DNA of 64,000 nucleotides from Rossellomorea arthrocnemi. GTDB taxonomy: Bacteria; Bacillota; Bacilli; Bacillales; Bacillaceae_B. The position numbers and the translations under genes are program-made. Within the stretch, counting starts at the first letter, position 1. Each line of letters starts with the position of its first letter. The notes below the pieces were generated by a model. The model saw nothing but the letters and a program-made list of their open reading frames with translations. It was not told the origin of the DNA and did not search any database. Below are positions 1-9,730 of this stretch, piece after piece. The stretch is from contig NZ_CAJGBF010000004.1 of NCBI RefSeq assembly GCF_904424705.1, positions 1 through 64,000 of the forward strand, in the 5' to 3' direction.

Positions 1-73
1 ATTTATATCCAAGATGGCCATCCAGATACTCGGTGACAAGTTTTAGTTTAAATTCCTCACTATATTTAGCCAT
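1..73 (-). CDS. IS3-family transposase OrfA-like protein, N-terminus only
   Basis: The reverse strand opens with an ATG at position 73 and reads MAKYSEEFKLKLVTEYLDG before leaving the window. This matches the N-terminal helix-turn-helix segment typical of IS3-family OrfA proteins, which bind the terminal repeats and with OrfB form the OrfAB transposase. Only 24 codons are visible, so completeness cannot be judged. The gene points out of the window and lies directly inside a terminal inverted repeat, as expected for an insertion-sequence end. Confidence 0.8.
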   Translation of the reverse strand, partial: MAKYSEEFKLKLVTEYLDGHLGYK

Positions 74-79
74 AAAAAC

Positions 80-118
80 ACCCCCAAAAGTTAGTTGTCT
101 ACTCTAACTTTTGGGGGT
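80..118. mobile_element. Terminal region of an IS3-type insertion sequence with inverted repeat
   Basis: Two 15-bp arms, ACCCCCAAAAGTTAG at 80-94 and its exact complement at 104-118, flank a 9-bp loop. Elements with a terminus like CCCCCAAAAGTTAG are common in the IS3 family. The second arm presumably is the true element end. The first arm lies only 7 bp before the transposase start, so a transcript entering from outside would fold into a hairpin that could hide the start site. The element continues to the left of the window. Confidence 0.65.
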
Positions 119-155
119 CGATACCCCCTTTTTAAAAAGGGGAGGGCCTTCTTTA

Positions 156-2177
156 TTATTTTCTATGGTGATGTTTACTTCCTGGTTCATCCACAACATC
201 CACATCATCTGCATTCACAAAGGCAAGACGGTGATTCAGATGAATAAGATAATATTCGTCATCTCCCCATACAATCTTATGAGTCGTTTCGGGATTGTAC
301 GTATAAACAGGGGCACTATAATAGCTTCCTTTCACTTTCTCCGTGGCGACATATTTTTGTCCAGGAGTAATGGAATATTGAAGTTCATCCATACCCCTTA
401 CTGGAATGCCTTCTGGAAATGCTTCTGCTTCGGGATAAGCCACTCCATACACAGGAATGTCTGTTTTTCCTTCTTTCGGTGTGATGACGATCCCTGACCC
501 CTTTGTAGTATTCTTCCCTTTCGGGTTATAGAACCACGCTTTTTGTGCTCCATACCAAATCGCTGTCCAGTCTCCCTCATCTTCTGCTTTATAAAAGGTC
601 TGCCCGGTTACAGCTTTATTTCCCCAATTTGATGCATCTAAAGGGTGGGCATTCGGAAGTGCCGCATCCTTGATAAGGGGTGCATCGAAGCTGGGATCCG
701 TATACAAATAAACAAAGTTTGTTGATTGTTTTGGTACAGGTTCCCCTGTTGGCGTCTGAACAATCGGCATGTTCGTATTGAAATTTGGACTGATTTGAAC
801 GAGATCTTTTTGTTTCCTGCCTGACTCGAGTGGTGCACCCAAAATCTTCATATAATGTGCCCAATCCCAGAATGGGCCTGGATCCCAGTGCATGGAGGGC
901 TGTCTTGCCGCGGATGTTCCCGGTACTTCATCATGGGCGATGATGTGATCCCGGTCCAGGGGGATATTGTACTCCCCCGAAAGGTGCTTTACCAATCGTG
1001 CAGAAGCATGATACAACTGTTCGTTATACCAGGCGGCCCCTTCAATGGCGATTCCTTCATGCTCGATCCCGATGCTCTTTGAATTGAAATACCAGTTACC
1101 GGCATGCCAGGCAACATCTTTGTTATCAATCATTTGAGTGATATCCCCATCTGAAGAACGAATGACATAGTGGGCGGAAGCCTGGGTCGTTTCCCGCTGA
1201 AAGACCGTTTTCGTTAAATCATAGCTGATTTCCGTGTCGTGGAGGACGATATACTTGATCTCCTGGTTATCATGTGGCCGGTTAGCTTTATCGTAGTTAC
1301 CGTAGGACCACTCATAAACGGTTCCATCATGATCGATTTTTTTGTAGGCTGCTGGTACGAAATGGCAGGCGAGCCGTTTCGGACAATCGGCTTGGATTTC
1401 TCCGTTGTCTGTTTTTAATTGCAGTGGGTTGATGGTTTCTTTATTGGGATTGATTGGTTTTGGAGCCAGATCGATGGAATAGCCGTCTTCGGTTTGTTTC
1501 TTAACCCCATTGTTAATTGTTTCGTACACTCGATCAGCAAAATCCCTGGCTCCTGTCTCGTCTGAAGAACCACTGTATTTCGCGACGGCGCCATACCAAT
1601 CTTTGAGGTTCGATGGAGTTTGTCCCACCGTTTGTTTCGCATATTTTTCGAGAAGTGCTGCAGCTCCCCGGATGTTCTGATTTTTATCTTTTTTCAGGTC
1701 CTCTGGTGGGAGGGAAATTAATTCCGCTGCAGCATTTAAAGTATGAAGGTTCGGATCTGTGAGGGATAGCTCTGATACTCGTTCAGCTGTCATCCCCTCC
1801 TTCATGGGTTGCAGACGATCTTCCTTTCCTGATAGGAACATGTGAAGAGGTTCATCCGGGCTTTGTGGGCTTTCCATCGTATCAACGTTGACATCGGTCA
1901 GATGCATAAGTCCGTATCCACCGGAAGCACTTGGCTTACCGTCATGGTGCTCCAATAAGGACATGTTATAACCGACTGAAAGAAGGATTTCCACGGGTAC
2001 GTTAAATTCATTTGCGGCCTCTTGAAACGATTCCTGTAATGCGAGGGGATCCACCATTGCGGCCCGGACAATGCCATATGAAGAACTTGAAGGAGACACC
2101 GGGGATGTGGCAGAACCTAATAGGAACCCTGTTAAACTAAGGCTACCTGCAACTTTCAACCATTTTGATTTTTTCAT
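156..2177 (-). CDS. Secreted N-acetylmuramoyl-L-alanine amidase with N-terminal transglycosylase-like domain
   Basis: This 673-residue protein begins with a signal peptide (KKSKWLK, hydrophobic stretch to about residue 24, SATSP). Residues about 45-215 resemble a lytic-transglycosylase-like fold seen in some actinobacterial and firmicute amidases, with the motif SGGYGLMHLTDVN near 85-97. Residues about 305-435 form an Amidase_2/PGRP domain: YIVLHDTE gives zinc ligand His313, IIAHDEVPG gives His415 and HWDPGPFWDW gives Asp432. The C-terminal 200 residues contain repeated SH3-like stretches that probably bind cell wall. The enzyme would cleave the bond between muramic acid and the stem peptide outside the cell. 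It has an AGGAGG ribosome site and stands alone, divergent from uvrB. The tail GSKHHHRK is basic. Whether the first domain is catalytic is unknown. Confidence 0.9.
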   Translation of the reverse strand: MKKSKWLKVAGSLSLTGFLLGSATSPVSPSSSSYGIVRAAMVDPLALQESFQEAANEFNVPVEILLSVGYNMSLLEHHDGKPSASGGYGLMHLTDVNVDTMESPQSPDEPLHMFLSGKEDRLQPMKEGMTAERVSELSLTDPNLHTLNAAAELISLPPEDLKKDKNQNIRGAAALLEKYAKQTVGQTPSNLKDWYGAVAKYSGSSDETGARDFADRVYETINNGVKKQTEDGYSIDLAPKPINPNKETINPLQLKTDNGEIQADCPKRLACHFVPAAYKKIDHDGTVYEWSYGNYDKANRPHDNQEIKYIVLHDTEISYDLTKTVFQRETTQASAHYVIRSSDGDITQMIDNKDVAWHAGNWYFNSKSIGIEHEGIAIEGAAWYNEQLYHASARLVKHLSGEYNIPLDRDHIIAHDEVPGTSAARQPSMHWDPGPFWDWAHYMKILGAPLESGRKQKDLVQISPNFNTNMPIVQTPTGEPVPKQSTNFVYLYTDPSFDAPLIKDAALPNAHPLDASNWGNKAVTGQTFYKAEDEGDWTAIWYGAQKAWFYNPKGKNTTKGSGIVITPKEGKTDIPVYGVAYPEAEAFPEGIPVRGMDELQYSITPGQKYVATEKVKGSYYSAPVYTYNPETTHKIVWGDDEYYLIHLNHRLAFVNADDVDVVDEPGSKHHHRK

Positions 2178-2222
2178 ACATTCCTCCTGTTACTATGTAT
2201 TTTAGTAGAATATAGTAAAAAG

Positions 2223-2250
2223 CTTATAGAATAATAGACTGAATAGTCAA
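2223..2250 (-). promoter_or_regulatory. Probable sigma-A promoter of the amidase gene
   Basis: On the reverse strand TTGACT (2245-2250) and TATAAG (2223-2228) are separated by 16 bp, about 45 bp before the amidase start. Both hexamers match the vegetative consensus at 5 of 6 positions. Confidence 0.5.
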
Positions 2251-2314
2251 TCAATTATTGAGTATATGCCTAGATGAATATTTACGGTGAAGAGTAGAGG
2301 GGAAATGATTGAAT

Positions 2315-2588
2315 TGTGGATAAAGAGTGAATTATGTGAATAACATACGAATTCTAATGGTTATTCACAGTTTGAAACCGGGTACATACGGTTTGTTCAC
2401 AAAAAAATTGGCGAAATGTGCATAAGTTTAGTGATTTTCCACAATGATTATCGACTTATGCACAGGGTTATACACAGACTGTGTATAGAAATGCTCGAAT
2501 TCTGTCGATAAAGTTGTTTATCCACTTTTCCATTGTCGAAAAACGACCATTCTTCCCTGATTCCTAATAGATAGTAAACTTATCCACA
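2315..2588. promoter_or_regulatory. Cluster of DnaA boxes between the amidase gene and uvrB
   Basis: Seven perfect matches to the DnaA box TTATNCACA (either strand) lie within 275 bp: 2315-2323 (-), 2335-2343 (-), 2361-2369 (+), 2417-2425 (-), 2456-2464 (+), 2468-2476 (+) and 2580-2588 (+). One-mismatch copies lie at 2393-2401, 2435-2443, 2480-2488 and 2518-2526. By chance fewer than 0.02 perfect copies would be expected in this length. DnaA, the replication initiator, should bind here. Such clusters away from oriC are known in B. subtilis and E. coli to titrate DnaA or to control neighbouring promoters. There is no gene in 2178-2770, only this cluster, the amidase promoter and the uvrB control region. 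Confidence 0.8.
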
Positions 2589-2634
2589 ATGTGGAGAGAA
2601 ATGAAGGGTAGGTCCGTCCCTCAGGGAAGAAAAA

Positions 2635-2648
2635 CGAACTTTTGTTCG
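2635..2648. promoter_or_regulatory. LexA (SOS) operator of uvrBA
   Basis: CGAACTTTTGTTCG is a perfect match to the Bacillus LexA/DinR box CGAAC-N4-GTTCG. It lies 122 bp before the uvrB start and just upstream of a -10-like TAGAAT at 2681-2686, so LexA would repress uvrBA until DNA damage. The B. subtilis uvrBA operon is a known SOS operon. Confidence 0.9.
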
Positions 2649-2770
2649 CTTATTGTTGGTTAATTGAGAAGGAAATGTGGTAGAATGTGTATAGAAGAAT
2701 GTGCAGTGTTTAAGATGGGTATAAGTAGGTAAATACAAGGTAGCAGTCCTTTATAATAGGAGGTTTCACG

Positions 2771-4753
2771 GTGAAAGATCAATTTGAGCTCAAATCTAAA
2801 TATAAACCAGAGGGGGATCAGCCCCTGGCCATTGAGAAACTGGTACAGGGTTTAAATGAAGGGAAGCGTCATCAAACCTTACTTGGGGCAACAGGGACAG
2901 GGAAGACCTTCACTGTTTCCAATGTAATCAAGCAGGTTGAAAAACCGACCCTCATCATTGCCCATAATAAAACATTGGCGGGTCAGCTTTATAGCGAGTT
3001 TAAGGAGTTTTTCCCTGATAACGCCGTTGAATATTTTGTAAGTTACTATGATTACTATCAGCCGGAAGCATATGTTCCACAAACCGATACTTTCATTGAA
3101 AAGGATGCCAGCATTAATGATGAAATCGATAAATTGAGACACTCTGCGACATCTTCCCTGTTTGAACGGAAGGATGTCATCATCATTGCCAGCGTCTCTT
3201 GTATTTATGGTTTAGGTAATCCGGAAGAGTATCGAGAGCTCGTTCTTTCCCTCAGAACCGGGATGGAGATTGAACGGAATCAATTGCTTCGGAAGCTTGT
3301 GGATATCCAATACGAGCGAAATGACATCGACTTCCAACGCGGAACCTTCCGTGTACGTGGAGATGTTGTGGAAATTTTCCCTGCTTCCCGGGATGAACAC
3401 TGTATGCGTGTAGAATTTTTTGGAGACGAAATCGACCGGATACGTGAAGTGGATGCATTGACTGGCGAAATCATGGGGGACCGTGAACATATCGCCATCT
3501 TCCCTGCATCCCACTTCGTAACCCGTGAGGAAAAATTACAGGTTGCCATCAAGAATATTGAGAAGGAACTGGAAGAACAGCTGGCGATCATGAAGGAAGA
3601 GAACAAGCTTCTCGAAGCCCAGCGTCTGGAGCAACGGACACGCTATGACCTGGAAATGATGAGGGAGATGGGCTTCTGCTCAGGGATCGAGAACTATTCC
3701 CGTCATCTGACATTACGGCCATCGGGATCGACTCCCTATACGCTTCTGGATTATTTTCCGGATGACTTTCTGATCGTGATTGACGAGTCCCATGTGACAT
3801 TGCCCCAGATCCGGGGGATGTTCAACGGGGATCAGGCCCGTAAGAAAGTCCTTGTCGACCATGGGTTCCGTCTGCCTTCGGCCATGGACAATCGCCCTCT
3901 TCGCTTCGAAGAATTCGAGAAGAAAACACAGCAGCTTCTCTATGTTTCTGCAACTCCAGGACCATACGAGTTGGAGCATACTCCTGAAATGGTCGAGCAG
4001 ATCATCCGACCGACCGGACTGCTGGATCCAATCATCGAGGTACGTCCCATCGAGGGACAAATCGATGACCTTCTGGGTGAAATCAATGAACGGATTGAAA
4101 AGAACGAGAGGGTTCTTGTTACCACATTAACGAAGAAAATGTCAGAGGATCTTTCTGCTTATCTGAAAGAAATAGGCATCAAAGTCCAATACCTCCACTC
4201 AGAGATTAAGACGTTGGAGCGTATCGAAATTATCCGGGATCTGCGTTTGGGAAAATATGACGTGTTAGTCGGTATCAACTTACTGCGCGAAGGACTGGAT
4301 ATTCCCGAAGTGTCACTTGTCACCATATTGGATGCAGACAAAGAAGGTTTCTTACGTTCAGAACGTTCCCTGATCCAAACGATCGGCCGTGCCGCACGTA
4401 ACAGTAACGGAAGAGTCATTATGTACGCAGATAAAATTACAGACTCTATGCAAAAAGCACTCGATGAAACCGAGCGTCGTCGTACGATACAACAGGAATA
4501 CAACGAAAAACACGGTGTGACCCCGACGACAATACAAAAAGAGATCCGGGATGTCATCAGGGCGACACATGCCGCTGAAGAAGCAGGGGTTTATGAGGGA
4601 GAGCAGACAAACGTTTCGAAGCTGTCTAAACCGGAGCGACAAAAACTTATTGCTAGCCTGGAAGTGGAAATGAAGGAAGCAGCCAAGGCACTTGACTTCG
4701 AGCGTGCCGCACAGCTTCGTGATACCATTCTTGAGCTGAAGGCGGAAGGATGA
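2771..4753 (+). CDS. uvrB: Excinuclease ABC subunit B
   Basis: UvrB is the damage-verifying DNA helicase-like subunit of nucleotide excision repair; it is loaded on DNA by UvrA and recruits UvrC. The 660-residue protein has Walker A GATGTGKT at 39-46, the damage-probing beta-hairpin region [12 protein letters not shown] near 92-103, helicase motifs including DESHVTLPQ and QTIGRAARN, and a C-terminal UVR motif (about 625-660) that contacts UvrC. Length is normal. It starts with GTG, chosen for the TAGGAGG at 2757-2763. uvrA follows after 7 bp. A LexA box and a DnaA-box cluster lie upstream, so SOS induction is expected. Confidence 0.98.
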   Translation: MKDQFELKSKYKPEGDQPLAIEKLVQGLNEGKRHQTLLGATGTGKTFTVSNVIKQVEKPTLIIAHNKTLAGQLYSEFKEFFPDNAVEYFVSYYDYYQPEAYVPQTDTFIEKDASINDEIDKLRHSATSSLFERKDVIIIASVSCIYGLGNPEEYRELVLSLRTGMEIERNQLLRKLVDIQYERNDIDFQRGTFRVRGDVVEIFPASRDEHCMRVEFFGDEIDRIREVDALTGEIMGDREHIAIFPASHFVTREEKLQVAIKNIEKELEEQLAIMKEENKLLEAQRLEQRTRYDLEMMREMGFCSGIENYSRHLTLRPSGSTPYTLLDYFPDDFLIVIDESHVTLPQIRGMFNGDQARKKVLVDHGFRLPSAMDNRPLRFEEFEKKTQQLLYVSATPGPYELEHTPEMVEQIIRPTGLLDPIIEVRPIEGQIDDLLGEINERIEKNERVLVTTLTKKMSEDLSAYLKEIGIKVQYLHSEIKTLERIEIIRDLRLGKYDVLVGINLLREGLDIPEVSLVTILDADKEGFLRSERSLIQTIGRAARNSNGRVIMYADKITDSMQKALDETERRRTIQQEYNEKHGVTPTTIQKEIRDVIRATHAAEEAGVYEGEQTNVSKLSKPERQKLIASLEVEMKEAAKALDFERAAQLRDTILELKAEG

Positions 4754-4760
4754 ACGAATT

Positions 4761-7634
4761 ATGGCGCAGGATCAAATAATCGTACAAGGAGCTAGAGCTC
4801 ATAATTTAAAAAATATAGATATTAAAATCCCCCGGGATAAGCTGGTTGTTTTAACGGGGCTTTCAGGGTCGGGGAAATCATCCCTAGCCTTCGATACCAT
4901 CTATGCAGAGGGGCAGAGACGCTATGTCGAATCCCTTTCTGCCTATGCCCGACAATTTCTGGGTCAGATGGATAAACCTGATGTGGATGCCATTGAAGGA
5001 TTATCCCCTGCCATTTCCATCGATCAAAAGACAACGAGCCGCAATCCCCGTTCAACTGTTGGTACGGTAACGGAAATTTACGATTACCTCCGACTATTAT
5101 TTGCCAGGGTCGGAAAACCGATCTGCCCGAATCATGGGATTGAAATTACTTCCCAAACGATCGAACAGATGGTGGACCGGATTCTTGAGTATCCGGAAAG
5201 AACGAAGCTTCAAGTACTGGCACCGGTCGTGTCAGGACGTAAAGGAACTCATGTGAAGACCCTTGAAGATATCAAGAAGCAGGGGTTTGTTAGGGTTCGT
5301 ATTAACGGGGAAGTGCAGGACCTTGGTGAAGAGATTTCATTAGAAAAGAATAAGAAGCACTCCATTGAAGTGATCATCGACCGGATCGTTGTGAAAGAAG
5401 GGGTGGCAGCGCGTCTCTCGGATTCACTGGAAACGGCGCTTAGACTGGCGGATGGACAGGTGATCATCGATGTCATCGGAGAAGACGAACTTCTTTTCAG
5501 TGAACATCATGCATGTCCGTACTGCGGGTTTTCCATCACTGAGCTGGAGCCGCGGATGTTTTCCTTCAATAGTCCGTATGGTGCATGTGTAAGTTGTGAT
5601 GGTCTCGGGACAAAACTTGAGGTGGATAAGGAACTGGTGATCCCTAACTGGGACAGGACCCTCAATGAGCATGCGATTGCCCCTTGGGAACCGACAAGCT
5701 CTCAATATTATCCCTCTCTTCTGAAGGCCGTCTGTGACCATTATGAAATTCCCATGGATATTCCCGTGAAGGATCTTCCAAAACATCAAATGGATAAGGT
5801 TCTTTATGGCTCGGGGAAAGACGAAATATACTTCCGGTACGAAAACGATTTCGGCCAGGTCCGGGAAAACTATCTTCGTTTCGAAGGGGTCATCCCGAAT
5901 GTGGAGCGTCGCTACCGTGAAACGAGCTCGGATTATATCCGGGAACAGATGGAAAAGTACATGGCTCAGCAGGACTGCCCAACATGTGACGGCCATCGTT
6001 TAAAAGAGGAGAGCCTCGCAGTGAAAGTGGATTCCCTTCATATTGGGGAAGTAACGGCTTTTTCGATTGAAGAAGCGGATCAGTTCTTCCACAGACTCCA
6101 ACTGTCTGAAAAAGATATGAAGATTGCCAATCTTATTCTGAGGGAAATCCGTGAACGACTGGGCTTCCTTGTCAATGTAGGACTTGAATATTTGACCCTT
6201 AGCCGTGCAGCAGGAACCCTTTCAGGTGGGGAGGCACAACGGATACGTCTGGCCACTCAAATCGGTTCCCGTCTGACAGGTGTTCTCTATATTCTTGATG
6301 AACCGTCCATCGGGTTGCACCAACGGGATAATGACCGCCTTATTGATACGTTAAAGAATATGAGGGAAATTGGAAATACGTTGATCGTCGTGGAGCATGA
6401 TGAAGATACAATGATGGCGGCAGACTATCTGATTGATATTGGTCCAGGAGCGGGGGTCCACGGTGGCGAGGTCGTTTCAGCAGGTACGCCCCAAGAGGTG
6501 ATGGATGATTCGAACTCATTGACCGGTCAATATCTGTCAGGGAAGAAATTCATCCCTCTTCCGCAGGAAAGACGCAAACCTGACGGCCGGTATCTGGAGA
6601 TTGTGGGAGCAAAGGAAAATAATCTGAACAACGTCAAGGTCAAGCTTCCTTTGGGGATCTTTACAGCTGTGACCGGCGTATCGGGATCAGGAAAAAGTAC
6701 GCTCATTAATGAAATCCTCCACAAGTCACTGGCTCAAAAGCTTCATAATGCGAAGTCGAAGCCTGGAGAGCATAAAGAAGTGAAGGGGATTGAACATCTG
6801 GATAAAGTCATTGATATTGATCAATCACCGATCGGCCGTACGCCTAGATCTAATCCGGCTACATACACCGGGGTGTTCGATGATATCCGTGATGTGTTTG
6901 CAACGACCAATGAAGCGAAAGTCCGCGGCTATAAAAAAGGTCGTTTCAGCTTCAACGTAAAAGGCGGTCGCTGTGAAGCATGTCGAGGGGATGGAATCAT
7001 AAAGATAGAAATGCACTTCCTGCCGGATGTATACGTTCCATGTGAAGTATGTCACGGGAAACGATACAATCGTGAAACCCTTGAAGTTAAGTACAAAGAT
7101 AAAAATATTTCAGACGTCTTGGAGATGACAGTCGAAGACGCAGTGAAATTCTTTGAAAATATCCCTAAGATCAATCGGAAACTGCAGACCATCTATGATG
7201 TGGGCCTTGGGTACATTACGTTAGGGCAGCCTGCCACCACCTTATCAGGTGGAGAAGCCCAGCGTGTAAAGCTCGCATCAGAGTTGCACCGCCGTTCGAC
7301 GGGCCGTTCTCTCTATATTCTGGATGAGCCAACGACAGGACTTCACGTCGATGACATCGCACGACTCCTCGTCGTCCTTCAACGTCTGGTTGAAAACGGG
7401 GACACAGTCCTTGTCATCGAACACAATCTTGATGTCATCAAGGCAGCCGACTATCTTGTGGACCTTGGTCCGGAGGGTGGAGACAAAGGCGGCAAGATCA
7501 TCGCAAGCGGTACTCCTGAAAAAGTGGCCGAAGTACAAGGTTCCTACACAGGTAAATACCTAAAACCTGTACTCGAACGGGACCGTGAACGTATGAAAAA
7601 GAAAATCCGTGAAAAAGAAGAAGTCACAAATTAA
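4761..7634 (+). CDS. uvrA: Excinuclease ABC subunit A
   Basis: UvrA is the dimeric damage sensor of nucleotide excision repair that delivers UvrB to lesions. The 957-residue protein shows two ABC ATPase modules: Walker A GLSGSGKS near the N-terminus with signature [12 protein letters not shown], and Walker A GVSGSGKS in the second half with [12 protein letters not shown], each followed by a Walker B ILDEP. Zinc-binding cysteine pairs are visible at CPYC...CVSC and CEAC...CEVC. Length is typical. The basic tail ([13 protein letters not shown]) is variable in the family. It is the second gene of the SOS-controlled uvrBA operon and is followed by a strong terminator. Confidence 0.98.
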   Translation: MAQDQIIVQGARAHNLKNIDIKIPRDKLVVLTGLSGSGKSSLAFDTIYAEGQRRYVESLSAYARQFLGQMDKPDVDAIEGLSPAISIDQKTTSRNPRSTVGTVTEIYDYLRLLFARVGKPICPNHGIEITSQTIEQMVDRILEYPERTKLQVLAPVVSGRKGTHVKTLEDIKKQGFVRVRINGEVQDLGEEISLEKNKKHSIEVIIDRIVVKEGVAARLSDSLETALRLADGQVIIDVIGEDELLFSEHHACPYCGFSITELEPRMFSFNSPYGACVSCDGLGTKLEVDKELVIPNWDRTLNEHAIAPWEPTSSQYYPSLLKAVCDHYEIPMDIPVKDLPKHQMDKVLYGSGKDEIYFRYENDFGQVRENYLRFEGVIPNVERRYRETSSDYIREQMEKYMAQQDCPTCDGHRLKEESLAVKVDSLHIGEVTAFSIEEADQFFHRLQLSEKDMKIANLILREIRERLGFLVNVGLEYLTLSRAAGTLSGGEAQRIRLATQIGSRLTGVLYILDEPSIGLHQRDNDRLIDTLKNMREIGNTLIVVEHDEDTMMAADYLIDIGPGAGVHGGEVVSAGTPQEVMDDSNSLTGQYLSGKKFIPLPQERRKPDGRYLEIVGAKENNLNNVKVKLPLGIFTAVTGVSGSGKSTLINEILHKSLAQKLHNAKSKPGEHKEVKGIEHLDKVIDIDQSPIGRTPRSNPATYTGVFDDIRDVFATTNEAKVRGYKKGRFSFNVKGGRCEACRGDGIIKIEMHFLPDVYVPCEVCHGKRYNRETLEVKYKDKNISDVLEMTVEDAVKFFENIPKINRKLQTIYDVGLGYITLGQPATTLSGGEAQRVKLASELHRRSTGRSLYILDEPTTGLHVDDIARLLVVLQRLVENGDTVLVIEHNLDVIKAADYLVDLGPEGGDKGGKIIASGTPEKVAEVQGSYTGKYLKPVLERDRERMKKKIREKEEVTN

Positions 7635-7643
7635 TCAAAAAGC

Positions 7644-7677
7644 AAAAAGAGAGATGCATTGAGCATCTCTCTTTTTT
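7644..7677 (+). terminator. Rho-independent terminator of uvrBA
   Basis: The stem GAGAGATGC/GCATCTCTC, extended by A-T pairs, is followed by TTTTTT, 9 bp after the uvrA stop codon. Confidence 0.9.
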
Positions 7678-7806
7678 CGAAAAACGAATAAGGCAGTGAG
7701 TTTTAACTTCATCTCTATTTTAGCAAGGAGGGGAGAGTGTTAAGACCACTCTTGTTTAAGGATGGTTTATGACTGAGTTTCAGGTTCAAAGAACAAGCTT
7801 GGAAAA

Positions 7807-8057
7807 TTGATTGAAGCGGAAGGTGCTCGACTCCCTCGGGAATAGCGGGTAATGCAGAAAAGCGGAGGCGGCTCGTTCAGTCCCGACAAGCATAAGATGA
7901 ATGGGCTAAGAAGGCGTTCTTTGCCTTCTTGGTCCATTTAGCTTATGACCTCGAGGGGCTAGCCGCCGGAGCTAGACAAGTTGAGACCCCGCAGGGCAAA
8001 GCCCGAGGATGCTCAACTCACGCCCCACGGAAAGCGAGCACCTGCAGCGGAAATCAA
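7807..8057. repeat. Nested palindromic intergenic repeat, long copy
   Basis: The stretch begins TTGATTGAAGCGGAAGGTGCTC and ends with the imperfect complement GAGCACCTGCAGCGGAAATCAA, so the ends can pair. Inside is a second hairpin, 7867-7967, with arms GGCGGCT/AGCCGCC, CATAAG/CTTATG and AAGAAGGC/GCCTTCTT. The outer ends match the short copy at 53042-53107, which lacks the inner hairpin. Related copies lie at 14825-14945, 36921-37044 and 42318-42433. No protein is encoded; with the sigma-W promoter downstream it fills the 616-bp gap between uvrA and yvlA. Confidence 0.75.
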
Positions 8058-8199
8058 CTACCACTCACTTCATTAAGAGTATTTAAGATTGTATCATCTA
8101 AAATATACAAAACACCTCTCCATACCTACCCAAACTCAGCCTCCAGATGGAGTCTAAGCACGCTTCTCATATGAGAAAATATGATTATAACAAATGTAT

Positions 8200-8225
8200 T
8201 GAAACTTTTTGCCCAACGTATCGTA
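8200..8225 (+). promoter_or_regulatory. Sigma-W promoter of yvlABCD
   Basis: TGAAAC (8200-8205), a 16-bp spacer and CGTA (8222-8225) give an exact match to the sigma-W consensus TGAAAC-N16-CGTA. The yvl operon of B. subtilis belongs to the sigma-W regulon, which responds to envelope stress. The site is 26 bp upstream of the first gene. Confidence 0.85.
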
Positions 8226-8250
8226 AATAATAGTAGAGGAGATGATGAAG

Positions 8251-8565
8251 ATGGAGACCAATAAGGTATTATCAGCTCTATGCTATTTTAGTATATTTTT
8301 TGCTGGCTTCCTTTTTCCTTTAATCGTATATTTTGTATCAGATCATCCACATGTGAAAAAGGACGCAAAAGCAGCCTTTTTATCTCACTTATTACCGGTC
8401 ATTGCTGTTCCCCTTTTGATTGCAGGCTTGTTTTTGGATATGGGGGTTTTCGCCAGTGGAGCAGGATTACCGATATTTACAGTCATCATGATTGGTTTAG
8501 CTATATTACTTAGTGTTGGTGTGGTCATTTGGAATGTGTATAAGGGCATCAAAGTACTTTTATAA
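8251..8565 (+). CDS. yvlA: DUF4870-type small membrane protein (YvlA-like)
   Basis: A membrane protein of about 104 residues with three hydrophobic segments (ALCYFSIFFAGFLFPLIVYF, a second after KAAFLSHLLPV and a third before the basic end YKGIKVLL) and the HVKKDAKAAF loop typical of DUF4870 proteins. The molecular role is not known. Three in-frame ATGs occur at 8242, 8245 and 8251. The ribosome site AGAGGAG at 8235-8241 abuts the first, so 8251 gives normal spacing and is chosen. First gene of the yvlABCD operon behind the sigma-W promoter. Confidence 0.8.
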   Translation: METNKVLSALCYFSIFFAGFLFPLIVYFVSDHPHVKKDAKAAFLSHLLPVIAVPLLIAGLFLDMGVFASGAGLPIFTVIMIGLAILLSVGVVIWNVYKGIKVLL

Positions 8566-8587
8566 TCAATAAAGGGGATGAAAGAGT

Positions 8588-9709
8588 ATGAATGAAGAAC
8601 GCAAACGCATTTTGGATATGTTGGAAAATGGGACGATTTCTGCACAGGAAGCAGTGGCATTGCTGGAAGCACTTGATAAAAAGCCGAATTCATCACAGGC
8701 AAAAGAGAAGGATTTCCTGGATGATTTTGTATCCATTTTTCAAGATGATAAAAAGGATGAGAAGGAGCACCATACGGGAAACCCGAAGGATAAGCTTCTT
8801 GACTTCATGAATTCTGCGTTTAACAAAATCAAGAATTTCGACTTTGACTTTCAATGGAATCAATCGGTGGAATTGTCTCATGTTTACCAACAGCCAAATA
8901 CGAATTTTGAGAAAATTGATATCGATGTAGCCAATGGAAAAGTGGAGCTTATACCATGGGACGGTGAGGAAGTCCGTGTGGAATGCGAGGCAAAGGTTTA
9001 TCGTACGGAAAACCACGAAGAAGCGAGAAAACAGTTCATGGAGAATACATCCTTCGCAGTCGACGGGGATACACTCTATTATTCGACGCAATTAAAGTGG
9101 ATGAAGGTAGACTCTAAGCTTTACATTCCAAAGCACCAGTATAAAAGGATATCTGTGCGTCTATTCAATGGGGGATTAAAAGCCGAAGATTTAGACGTAC
9201 AGGATCTTCGTGCGAAAGCAGCAAACGGGAAGATCCATATTGACCGTCTGACCTCGAAGAAAGCGGAAGTCGAAACGTCCAATGGTGCCATTTCCATATT
9301 AAACGCCAAAGCGGACCATGTGGAAGCGGAATCGATAAACGGTAAGGTCCATGTGGAGGGGGATATCGCTTATTCAGATGTTCAATCTCTAAATGGAAAC
9401 ATTATTTGTTCTTTGACCGGGGAGAAGTCCGATACCCTTCATGCTAAAACGGTAACGGGCAACATCGATTTATTTGTTCCTGAAAACATCAATATTTCCG
9501 GGGAGGCAAAATCGAACTTCGGTAGTTTCAAGGTGGAGCTGCAGGGTATTGATGTATTAGAGGAAAAAAATGAAGTGGTGCAGAAATCGATCCGTTTCAG
9601 TCGCAAAACGGACTCGGGAGATAAGCTCCATCTTTTTGCGGAAACAAAAGCGGGATCTGTCCTCATAAAAAAGTATGAACAGAAGAATGTTAATAAGGAC
9701 AACGCATAA
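8588..9709 (+). CDS. yvlB: DUF4097 beta-strand repeat protein (YvlB-like)
   Basis: A 373-residue cytoplasmic protein. The first 35 residues (ERKRILDMLENGTISAQEAV) are the helical YvlB-type leader found in related regulators. Residues about 110-360 are a DUF4097 right-handed beta-helix with recurring short units such as VANGKVELI, AANGKIHI, TSNGAISIL, SINGKVHV and SLNGNIIC. Its role in B. subtilis is not established, but it is co-expressed with a PspC protein under sigma-W, which suggests a part in sensing or buffering membrane stress. It starts 22 bp after yvlA with an AAGGGGATG ribosome site and is followed by yvlC. Confidence 0.85.
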   Translation: MNEERKRILDMLENGTISAQEAVALLEALDKKPNSSQAKEKDFLDDFVSIFQDDKKDEKEHHTGNPKDKLLDFMNSAFNKIKNFDFDFQWNQSVELSHVYQQPNTNFEKIDIDVANGKVELIPWDGEEVRVECEAKVYRTENHEEARKQFMENTSFAVDGDTLYYSTQLKWMKVDSKLYIPKHQYKRISVRLFNGGLKAEDLDVQDLRAKAANGKIHIDRLTSKKAEVETSNGAISILNAKADHVEAESINGKVHVEGDIAYSDVQSLNGNIICSLTGEKSDTLHAKTVTGNIDLFVPENINISGEAKSNFGSFKVELQGIDVLEEKNEVVQKSIRFSRKTDSGDKLHLFAETKAGSVLIKKYEQKNVNKDNA

Positions 9710-9730
9710 GATGAGAAAGAAGGAATAACA

